From Kappaphycus alvarezii (Eukaryota > Rhodophyta > Florideophyceae > Gigartinales > Solieriaceae): DNA of 64,000 nucleotides. Under the pieces are notes generated by a model. That model did no database searches and was not told the DNA's origin. It saw only the letters and a program-made list of their open reading frames with translations. Positions 9,003 through 17,054 of this stretch are shown piece by piece. Within the stretch, counting starts at the first letter, position 1. Every line of letters begins with the position of its first letter. The translations under genes were made by a program, and so were the position numbers. The DNA lies in NCBI GenBank assembly GCA_002205965.3, contig NADL03000492.1, positions 1,612,001 to 1,676,000 of the forward strand, given 5' to 3'.

Positions 9003-10099
9003 TGTGGTGGTAAATCTTTACGAGTTGTACAGTGTTGCACAGAAGCGTGCAGAGGGTATTCAGAAATTAACTACGAATGCGGGCGGCGGGTGGAAACCTG
9101 TCGCACCTGCATCACTTGGAGTCTAAACGCAAAACGGGTAACAAAGTCGCGGAGATCCTGTTGAGGGGAGGAACCGCGACGGGAAGCAGCGAAGTAAGCA
9201 AGGCGGCGGAAGAAACCCTTGCCGTCGTCGCCCAAGGCGCCATGGATATCAATCCCGACGGGGTAGCGGAGGATATCATTTTGGTCGCAGTAAGTGCCGT
9301 AATGACGATGTTTCTCGCGCTCTGCGAGTGTTGCGGCAGCGCCTGCGGTGACCGTACTTGGCGAAATGTGGCTGCGAGCGGAGGGGTGAGCAACAGTAAC
9401 GTCGACGGCGATATCGGTACTGGGAAGCCCGTAGGCTGCGGGAATGTAAATTTCCATTCGTAGCGCGGGTGACTCCGAATGCACAGACGAATTGGGAACC
9501 TGGTAGAGGAGCGGATGCTCGTAGAGGGCGACGATCCCAACTTCTTTACGTTGGCCGCTTGGATCCAAGACGGGTGCGACGTCGGCCGAGCGCCGGGAGC
9601 AGACCGGACAGCGAATATATCTAGGGAATAGCGCGATGCCGAGACGGAGAGCCAGAGCGACTTCCCACATAGAAGAGGACATGTACGTACCGCGGTGGGG
9701 GTGAGGAAGCGAAGAGAAAACAGATGAGGCGGAGGATGTACGCACGGAGAGGAGCCGTGCTCGGTCGTGGGCTGCCGCGGACGAGAACAACCTATCGGAC
9801 CTCGATAGCATGAGTTCAGTTGTGATCGCAGACTGGAGCCTTTCGCCGGGGACCAGCGATGAGCAACGCTTGAAAAGAGCCGTAGCTGTAAGCGACGAAG
9901 ACAGCTGCGGGTGGCGGGAGGATAAGAGGGAGATGGCGGATCGAGGGATCTCTTCCAGGTGGCGGTCCTGGGAAAGAGTGAGCAGGTCGGAGATAAGTTC
10001 AAAAGAATCAATTACAGATGCTGCGTAAGCAGCCTCGGTCTGAAGTTTACAGGAGACCTAGACCGCCCATTGAGAATGGGAGAGAGGCTTTGCAACGTT
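9003..10099 (-). mobile_element. RLE-4: 3' part of an RLE retrotransposon
   Basis: From about 10,099 downward: LPFSMGGLGL (a post-RT motif common in this group), a frameshift, then a long frame through QTEAAYAASVIDSFELI to the RLE nuclease, then a 3' UTR ending at about 9003 in a (CCA)n-like run (minus strand ...TTTACCACCACA). It is the best reference for the RLE-1 and RLE-5 lineage. RLE-5 lies directly beyond its 5' side in opposite orientation. Confidence 0.75.
9071..10045 (-). pseudogene. RLE-4 C-terminal domain with RLE nuclease
   Basis: The frame is open from about 10,045 without an ATG at its beginning, then CPVCSRRSADVAPVLDPSG (a possible reduced Zn site), SPALRMEIYIPAAYGLPSTD, DIAVDVTVAHPSARSHI, AEREKHRHYGTYCDQND, PVGIDIHGALGDDGKGFF. 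Asp and Thr of the nuclease core and the following Lys are conserved. It lacks the GDH-type finger seen in RLE-2 and RLE-3. Confidence 0.7.
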
Positions 10100-10108
10100 G
10101 CACATTTG

Positions 10109-10438
10109 CGCTCGCAGAGCGCGAGAAACATCGTCATTACGGCACTTACTGCAACCAAAACGATATCCTCCTCTCCCCCGTCGGGATTGATATCTATGGC
10201 GCCTTGGGCGACGACGGCAAGGGTTTCTTCCGCCGCCTTGCTTCCTTCGCTGCTTCCCGTCGCGGTTCCTCCCCTCAACAGGAGCTCCGCGACTTTGTTA
10301 CCCGTTTTGCGTTTAGTCTCCAAATAATGCAGGCGCGACGGGTTTCTTCCCGCCGCCCGCATCCGTAGTTGATTTATGAATACCTTCCGCACGCTTCTGT
10401 GCAACATTGTACAACCCATAAAGATTTACCACCACCAC
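10109..10438 (+). mobile_element. RLE-5: 330-bp 5'-truncated RLE copy with GCACATTTG target duplication
   Basis: Plus-strand truncated copy flanked by GCACATTTG at 10,100-10,108 and 10,439-10,447. It encodes the nuclease C-terminus (AEREKHRHYGTYCNQND, PVGIDIYGALGDDGKGF), stops after RRPHP at 10,368, and has a 70-bp 3' UTR ending CATAAAGATTTACCACCACCAC without poly(A). The two exact flanks define both boundaries, so this is the cleanest insertion of the RLE-4 lineage. Confidence 0.85.
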
Positions 10439-10447
10439 GCACATTTG

Positions 10448-11100
10448 GACTTTACACCAGTGATAAACTGCAAATAAATTTGATAGGCCGAGGTGCCGGC
10501 GGATCATGGCCTGCCAGTGGGCCGATGTACAGTACTGCAGGGTGTGTTACTGTTTAAAAGAACTGTCGCAGTGATTACCACTCCTATTCACGTGTATTTT
10601 GAGACAAATTATTGGAGTTGTCGGCAGGAACAAAAACATTTGCTGTCCATTTAATGGACAGCTGCATAATGCTCCTATCCGCTTTATCTCGACATCTGGC
10701 AAGACTACTGTCGCTAATTTAGCTTCTCCGGAGATATTGTAATTGCCATTGCTAGTCAATAACAGATCACGGTCTTTAAACTGCAGCATGCAACGAGTTT
10801 CGCTTGATGCCTACTGCTGTGGATCACAGGTCTTCGCTGTAAATTCCAGCGCATTTGACAAATCTTGCAAGAGTAAAAACAATGTTCCCAAACCTTTCCC
10901 CTGACAAATCCGGGTAGAATAAACATGAAAAGGACATAGATTTTCGCTGTGTACCACTGCATTTTTGTTGTTAACTACTCTTGGTTTAGATCTGTGGATA
11001 CGCATGCTTTGACTTTGCTGAATTAGTGTATTCTTTTTCCTCTACATTGCTGTTCATCTTTCCAGCCCTCAACTACTGTTTGTAAATTGGGGTGGTTCTC
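10448..11100. other. Stretch without a recognised gene
   Basis: Contains the micro-insertion at 10,865 and some AT-rich sequence. Short open frames here show no recognisable motif. A minus-strand fragment near 10,507 (MIRRHLGLSN) recalls the RRHLG segment before RLE Zn fingers and may be another tiny RLE remnant. Confidence 0.4.
10865..10901 (+). repeat. 37-bp micro-insertion flanked by TGACAAATC direct repeats
   Basis: TGACAAATC occurs at 10,856-10,864 and 10,902-10,910 around an insert starting TTGCAAGAGTAAAAAC and ending CCCAAACCTTTCCCC. It is the same right-end signature as at 1147-1299 and 2331-2366, again heavily 5'-truncated. Confidence 0.75.
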
Positions 11101-11300
11101 TGCACATGATGCGAAGCTTGCGTGCACTATGAGAGAATAGGGAGTGTTTCTACTGCGAGACTTCAGAGGGCTGGATCGGCACATAAATACACAAGAACAA
11201 CGACCAGAGCAGATTCTAACGCACCAATATCTTCAGCTCAACTCAGTCCTAGCAAAAACTGCATCGTTGTTCAAGAATTCCAGCCAGTAGCGCCACGACA

Positions 11301-11828
11301 ATGAAGTCAGTTTTTTTTGTTGTGATTCTAGTTTCCATCTTGACGGCTTCGATGGCCATTTCGATAAGCACCCTTGAAGCCGCTGGCTTTACCTTCCAAG
11401 GTCCTGCGTCTTTGGTTGAAAGTATGAACATTTCGATTGGTGATAGCCCCTCGGAATTTGCAGCAATTGGCCCCCAAAACCCGGATGACGATATGCTGTT
11501 CGAGTCTGCCAGTCCCGAACCACTAAACATTATTCCGATCGAAAATCCCTGTGTCGGTCCTGGAAGTGGATCTGGTACGGTGATATCGCCAGTCACGCTT
11601 GGATTCTCCCCTCCCGGTGTCTCGTCATGCCTCTCGATTACTGGACCGCCATCCACTTGTCTCTGTAGTTTCAGGTGCCGCACGTTTGAGTTAGTCAAAG
11701 AATGTTTTTACAATTGCGGTTCAATCGAAATAACAATATCTGGATCTGTCGGGTTTTCTTGCAACATTGTGGGCCTGCAACCTACATTCAATTGCCCTAA
11801 CGCTCGGCAACCGGTTTGCTCTGCATGA
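11301..11828 (+). CDS. Predicted secreted cysteine-rich protein, 175 aa
   Basis: Starts MKSVFFVVILVSILTASMA, a textbook signal peptide: one positive residue, a hydrophobic core of about 14, and Ala-x-Ala-like cleavage near residues 18-21. The mature part has a low-Cys N-terminal half and a C-terminal half with ten cysteines (including CLCSFRC and CFYNC) that could form five disulfides, ending PVCSA. Gly/Ser/Pro-rich loops and no further membrane segment suggest an extracellular protein. I recognise no family. The ATG is preceded by ordinary sequence with an ACATAAATACA stretch about 115 bp upstream. The frame has no stop or frameshift, unlike the surrounding retroelements, so I think it a real host gene. 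Confidence 0.6.
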   Translation: MKSVFFVVILVSILTASMAISISTLEAAGFTFQGPASLVESMNISIGDSPSEFAAIGPQNPDDDMLFESASPEPLNIIPIENPCVGPGSGSGTVISPVTLGFSPPGVSSCLSITGPPSTCLCSFRCRTFELVKECFYNCGSIEITISGSVGFSCNIVGLQPTFNCPNARQPVCSA

Positions 11829-11970
11829 GGAATGCCCCGTTAGTACCTTCCATTAGTCGCATCAACGGTTTGGTACCCAGAATGACCTGTAATGGGAATC
11901 CGATCCATATCATCCTATTTATTCTATTCCTGGTTCATGCCGCAGCCTCTATCAATTATCCACATCTATT

Positions 11971-12131
11971 GTGGCCTGCTTGATGGCTGGCCTTAAGGCG
12001 GCATTTAGGGAGCGAAATTCCTCCCCTATTATTCTGTTGCATGCCCCTTTGAGTCGATTGTGATTGTTTGGAGTATTTTAAAATAGATCGATTATATCTT
12101 CCGAGAATAAAGCACTCAAACTTTCGCCTCT
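11971..12131 (+). repeat. 161-bp SINE-like insertion flanked by ACATCTATT direct repeats
   Basis: ACATCTATT at 11,962-11,970 and 12,132-12,140 bounds a copy that starts GTGGCCTGCTTGATGGCTGG and ends CTCAAACTTTCGCCTCT. It aligns over its length with the insertion at 1147-1299, with eight to ten more bases at the left. There is no open frame of note. Confidence 0.8.
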
Positions 12132-12652
12132 ACATCTATTTGTTTGTACAGAAGAACGCGAAGGCGCATGCAGATCAACGAGGGTACACACCTTGGCCGA
12201 TTGAGATTCGCGATTAAGTTCGCATTTAATGCCCCCCTTTGCTCGTTTATCTTTAAAGCGTTCTCAAAGATGGGGGGGAAGAATGGGGTAGTTTTCTTCG
12301 TCATCTGACACTTCTAGCGGGGGGAATCTATACGGAGTTTGGAGAGAAGGGAGGAGAAAACAGAAACTGGTCTGCGCCTCCGTGACCCTGTGGCTACATC
12401 GACGGGTCAAAGATTGCCTTGTCCTCCCTCATGCTACGAATTCGTACTTCAAATTGTCCATTATCGAGTATTTCTACTTCATCTGTTCCTTTAAAGTTAG
12501 CTATTTCAGTACCAAGTCCAGTTCACGTTCCGAGCCCTTTCTGTCCGTAGGCACTCCGATTTGGTATCGTGGTAAGATCTTTGTTGAGTACGCAAATACA
12601 TTGTGAATTTGATTCCAACAATTTCACGGGGGGAGTTTGGGTGCTTTACTAC

Positions 12653-12790
12653 GGCCTACTTGATGGCTGGCCTTAAGATGGCTTTCTGAGGAGCGTACTT
12701 CCTCCACCATTGCTATGTCGCCATACCTTGTTGAGGCGAAAACGGTTGTTCCGAAAATTTCACGACAGATCGAATTTAACGTCCAAGAGG
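12653..12790 (+). repeat. Third copy of the SINE-like repeat, right end lost
   Basis: GGCCTACTTGATGGCTGGCC onward matches 11,971-12,131, but similarity fades before the right end. Immediately to its left (12,629-12,652) lies a minus-oriented right-end signature GGGGGGAGTTTGGGTGCTTT, so two insertions are nested or abutting. Confidence 0.6.
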
Positions 12791-12925
12791 GGGGATTTTT
12801 GGGTCATTTTAATGTATAGAAGATGCAGTCGATTGTATCCACGCAGCTGAGAGTGCTTTGTGCGGGACAAGTAATACTGTACTTGGGTAACACTAGGTAA
12901 CATGGTGGTGGTGGATCTTTACGAG
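12789..12925 (-). repeat. SINE-like right end joined to an RLE 3' tail
   Basis: 12,789-12,900 is the reverse complement of 62,625-62,722 (shared blocks: GGATACAATCGA, ACATTAAAAT, GACCCAAAAAT, GTGTTACCC). Directly after it, CATGGTGGTGGTGGATCTTT (12,901-12,920) is the reverse complement of the RLE 3' UTR terminus found at 10,425-10,438. Confidence 0.6.
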
Positions 12926-13533
12926 TCCAACTACGTAAAGATGATTACATAATGGAAGGTTTACTCATTAATTTTCTTCAATACATGATTACATCGTGTG
13001 GAAGGTATTAAACGACAAGAGAAAAGCACCGAAACCTTCTCCTCTCTACAGACACTAGGGACTGTCCAATCAATCAAAGCCCAAGCCTATCAATTATTGC
13101 CATACTTCGACCTGCAGTTGAGGAAATCGAAAACGAGTTTGCTTTGCTGTGAACCTCTCCAATGCCATCCGCCTCCTGGAAACGGTCCGTGGTTATGATG
13201 TTCGGGAAGCCATCAAGGTGCTGCGCGACGACTGTTCTGTACACCAGCGGCGGCCCTTGACCACCTGCGGCAACGAATCTCGTCGACCCTATGGTCCACC
13301 TTTGCAACATCGATCCTAGCGCGTACTCCTAAGCTGGGCAGCGACGAACTTCAACTATCTTGGCTTACACTGTCAGCTGGGCTTGTACGCCTTTTGTAAT
13401 TCATGAAGTAAAGATGATTACAGTTTATATAAAGGTGCTCCTGGAGAATGGGGGAACTGTATAGGTGTCCTCCATTCAGTCAAATGTGAATGCAATCCGA
13501 GTCGAAAGGCTGGTGTGGGATCCCGGCCCCTTG

Positions 13534-13740
13534 AATGCTTCCTGTTCGCGGAGTTTGCTACCTTGGTAGAATCTGCGTTTTTGAGCACTTCTATGAGCGA
13601 TTTTATTTTATTACTGTACCTACTGCACGTCTAGTTGCTGTACGGTATGTTATTTCGCCACAGCTTAATCTCGTGATATTTTATTATTTTTTTGCGTGCA
13701 CCTGGGCCACCCACATCCATCCCATAACCATTTGATGTAA
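13534..13740 (+). repeat. LTR-like fragment related to 25485-25680
   Basis: Shares GCTACCTTGGTAGAAT, ATTACTGTAC, ACGTCTAGTTG, CTCGTGA and ATTTTATTATT in the same order with the candidate 3' LTR beginning at 25,485. It may be a solo or partial LTR of the same gypsy family. I found no target-site duplication. Confidence 0.55.
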
Positions 13741-13914
13741 ACTTTTCACCTTTACATCTCCGCCTGGGACTGTCGTGAGACCCGGTCTCGACTCAAAACG
13801 GTCTGCGCGCGGCAGCAATTGACGCGGTAGGATGGAACGCCTGTGTCATTACAAATATACATGCAGTACAGTAGTCTTAGAGAAGGGCCGGGCCATTACA
13901 AGTATAGTTTATTT

Positions 13915-14285
13915 TGAGCTATGTCATTTGGTCCACGTGTGCAGCTTCAGTGATTGGTCGTAGCACGCAACATGCAGATGTTTGCCTCCCCGTCCAGAAT
14001 AACGCCAGTTGTTTGTTGGAAAGAGTTTTGAGCGACACTTAGGCCACAACTTGAAATTGTGTCCAGAGAACCACCATTCTTAGGGTATGTACAGTACAGT
14101 AAGTGGTTACAGTACTGTAAGCGGTTACAGTGAGTGGTTACCCTACTAACAGTAATCCTCGTCTGCGATTACTCTTGGCAGGAAAATTAAGTACAGTGTA
14201 CCAACCCATTCAAGTAAACATCTAAAAGCCCCAAATGCTTGTCAATTTTAGTGGCCTTGCACGTCGCACTTCCCTCTACTGTCTG
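13915..14285 (-). repeat. Partner copy of the inverted dispersed repeat at 5830-5970
   Basis: TGAGCTATGTCATTTGGTCC onward to about 13,995 is the reverse complement of 5894-5965, and the block near 14,250-14,272 is the reverse complement of 5835-5862. The spacer contains GTACAGTAC-type short repeats. Confidence 0.7.
14092..14141. repeat. 18-bp tandem repeat, about 2.7 units
   Basis: Units read CAGTACAGTAAGTGGTTA, CAGTACTGTAAGCGGTTA and a shortened CAGTGAGTGGTTA. It is short and divergent, with the recurrent GTACAGTAC motif of the region. Confidence 0.65.
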
Positions 14286-14314
14286 TTCGACACGGCCAAT
14301 GTCATCAATTAATT

Positions 14315-14386
14315 GCATTGTTGTAATAACCAATCGATGACATGGGTATTACATTGTTGTAATAATCAATTGATGACATGGGTATT
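14315..14386. repeat. 36-bp tandem duplication
   Basis: Two copies containing CATTGTTGTAATAA, CAAT and GATGACATGGGTATT, offset by 36 bp (starts near 14,315 and 14,351). Confidence 0.7.
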
Positions 14387-14516
14387 TGCACAAATTTCTC
14401 AAGAAAAAGTAATACTGTAGTTATTTTTACACATCTCTGTGCATCATCAGCCTGTCTATCGTTCGCAACGCCAGTCCCGCTGCGGATGCCTTCGACGCTC
14501 CATAGAAGTCTTGCTA

Positions 14517-16100
14517 TCAGGCGCTGTACGGAATTGCTCTCACCGACGCCGGGAGCTCGAGGACAGGGTGCCGGGCGGCTTTGGAGAGGTCTGCGACAAA
14601 TAACCGTGTTTGCGTGTCGTGCCAAAGGCACTCATGGATCACACACAGCTCATGGATCAGTGCGTGGTCGCCACACTGATCCATGAGTGCCGTGCATCTC
14701 CCCTTGTGGCATTTTGAAGCCAGAGGAAACAGTGGTGCCCTGAAATAGAATTGCAACCACGTCTTATAACTGCGGTCCGAGATGTAGGTGCCCAGGCCTG
14801 GAGCCGGTTGGCATGAAAGCCAGTCTTTGCAACCATCCACTGACAACGAGGCTCCGAATGCCACGGTCCTCTCATCCCCCTTTGTCATGGCGTCAAAGGC
14901 CTTTTACTCAACTGGGCGAGCCAGTTGCACTTGCCCAAACCGCTGCTTTGAGTCTATAGCCGTGAACTCGACAACCTACTCGGGTGCCACTTGCTCTTCC
15001 ACTCGTCATGAGCCCGAACTGCGGATGTGTAACATTGGAGAGCAGTGTTCGGTAGCACAGGGAGAAGGGTAGAGCACAGGGCACATGTGAGGGACACGGA
15101 GGAAAGGATGGGAGCCGCCGCAGTCAGCTTAGCGGAGCGGAGCCTGATGCCAAATGTTGGCTTGCGGGGCTCAAAGGGCGCAATGGGAAGTTGAAATTCC
15201 CGAAAAGTGTTGGCGTCCAGAACCCTGCCCACCACCCGCCGCAGCGTGTCTTCAACAGCGGTGTCGAATTCCGCAGCTCTCTTAAGAGTGGAATTAGGGA
15301 GAACTACACGTAAGAGGTAGTTGATCCGACATACACCAAAGCAGGTCCGCAGTAGGTGGAGAGCTACATGAGTATCCTACAGGGTTAAGAGGGATTTGAG
15401 GAGAGGCTGTAACGAATTGACGTGCGTTGTGAACTCGCGCTCCATGATTAGGTCTGACCCGATGGGAGCGCGGAGCACTTTGGTCCCGTCGTCATAGTTC
15501 TGCCGAAGCTCATATGGGAGGGACTGCTGACCAGGTACGGTCGGGATGGTTGGCCACCAGCCGGCACACTCATCGATGCGGAGGTCTAAACCCAAACCTC
15601 GCACCTCCGGGGAGGAGAGGAACTGTAGTGCCGTTCGAATGGCTTCATGGGTGCCAGCTACAGTATATACCCATCGTCAAGTACCGCAGATGTAGGAGTA
15701 GGGAAGGCCCGCCTGTTGTGTCGCCCACATTTTCCAGGCGGATTTTGAGTTCCCGCGTCACTTCTTGCAGCGCTAGGGAGAATTAAAGTGGACCCAGCGG
15801 ATCCCCGTGCTGCACGCCAACCACGCTCCGTAGCATATCATCCCCACACCATAGATGACCCCGGTTTACCGAGTACGTGTAATGGACCCAAGGGAATAGC
15901 TCCGGGAATCTCTGTTCGACCTCCGTCAAAAACGCACTGCGGCTGACCAAGTTAAAAGCGTTTTGAAGGTCATCGGTTAACAGTGCATTCTCCGCCGATT
16001 CACCATGCTCCTCGTTAAGTCACCGTACAGCGTGGAGAACTGGCTCAGATCCTCCTGACGTTGATACTCCCAACTGTAACCACCCAGCACAGACGAAAAC
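14517..16100 (-). mobile_element. RLE-6: decayed RLE-type retrotransposon
   Basis: Minus strand, 3' two-thirds of an element. From about 15,850 down: RSVVGVQHGDPLGPL followed by a stop, a degraded active site VLDDGYIL then TAG, SSPEVRGLGLDLRIDECAGW, VLRAPIGSDLIMEREF, PRKPTFGIRLRSAKLTAAA, and a finger fragment KCHKGRCTALMDQCGDHALI (14,700 region). Order and motifs match RLE-2, the closest relative here, but many stops and frame changes are present. A perfect 15-bp inverted repeat (14,627-14,641 / 14,677-14,691) lies within the finger-coding stretch. Confidence 0.7.
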
Positions 16101-16403
16101 AATGCCCACGTGATGCTCGGGGGAACAAGAAATAAACGACCTAACTGTCGAAATTTTTTAAAAAATGATGCATGGTGCATCTGATTTTTTGATTTTCAGC
16201 TACTGTTCAACACCACAAATTAACTCAGACGTATCCGCTGCAACATGTATTGCGCAGGGGTGAATTGGTTTCACGAGGCAGTGAACGTGCGAAAGCTCTG
16301 AACGGCCACCTTGCACAGCTAGCAGAAACTTGAAGGAAAATGGAAAGCCAAGAAAAGGGGTTAAAAGAATATTTTAAAATTATTTTTGTTCTTAGAAAAT
16401 GTT

Positions 16404-16433
16404 ATCAATTGATTACATATGTAATCAATTGAT
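16404..16433. repeat. 30-bp perfect palindrome
   Basis: ATCAATTGATTACAT followed at once by its exact reverse complement. It lies in AT-rich intergenic DNA between RLE-6 and the piggyBac element. The related ATCAATTGATGACA sequence recurs at 14,370. Confidence 0.75.
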
Positions 16434-16609
16434 GACACTTGTCGAATAGACACTAGTCTATTGGTAAAGTACAAGTGTTATTTAGAGAAGTGCCGGGGCG
16501 TGCGCCTCAGCACAACAGTCTCTCCTGTTGGAGTGCCCCGGGAGGGAAAAAGGGGTGACTGTGCGACTAAATATACTGCACGGAAAATGGTGTGGTGAAC
16601 ATTTATTTT

Positions 16610-16790
16610 AACTCCTGACTAATAAAAGCCGTCTAGTGGGCTATGTTGTCAGGGTAATCTTGCAGGTGAAATACTGTAATGCATGCGGAGAATCTTGTTG
16701 GGTTGGACTTAGGTGTGTATCATAGCCGCCGTTTGGGGTTAGAGATTGTAAGGAGATGCAATGAAATGGCCGCTAACGATGACTATATAG
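16610..16790 (+). repeat. Diverged extra copy of the piggyBac terminal repeat
   Basis: GGGTAATCTTGCAGGTGAAA, TACTGTAATGCA, GAATCTTGTT, AGGAGATGCAAT and GGCCGCTA occur in the same order as in the terminal repeat at 17,055-17,210, at lower identity. It is about 400 bp upstream, in the same orientation. Confidence 0.6.
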
Positions 16791-17054
16791 TACAATGATG
16801 GCGTCCCGTAGTTGTTTAAGTTGATTGTCGGTGATGGCGTTGTTCCGGAGGAGTTCCATGGTCCTGATAGCCGTTCTGTGGGGCGTTGTCGTAGGGACTG
16901 GGTGATGTGGGAACCAGTGTAGGAACGATCGTAAGGCGAGGCGACGTGGGTGCCCCTTGAGAATGGTGGCCGCACACCCAGCAGGTGCGGTGAAGAGTTC
17001 TGAAATTTATTCTCCTGGCTAGAAGCCGCCTACGGTACTACAGTAGAGGGCTGT

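Noticed and set aside
9112-10011. 299-codon minus-strand frame
   Set aside because: Overlaps RLE-4 in a shifted frame, Ser/Pro/Arg-rich without motifs, while the adjacent frame carries the conserved endonuclease.
14627-14691. 15-bp inverted repeat as a separate hairpin element
   Set aside because: Falls inside the RLE-6 Zn-finger coding remnant and includes a third partial copy of the same bases. Local duplication is the simpler explanation.
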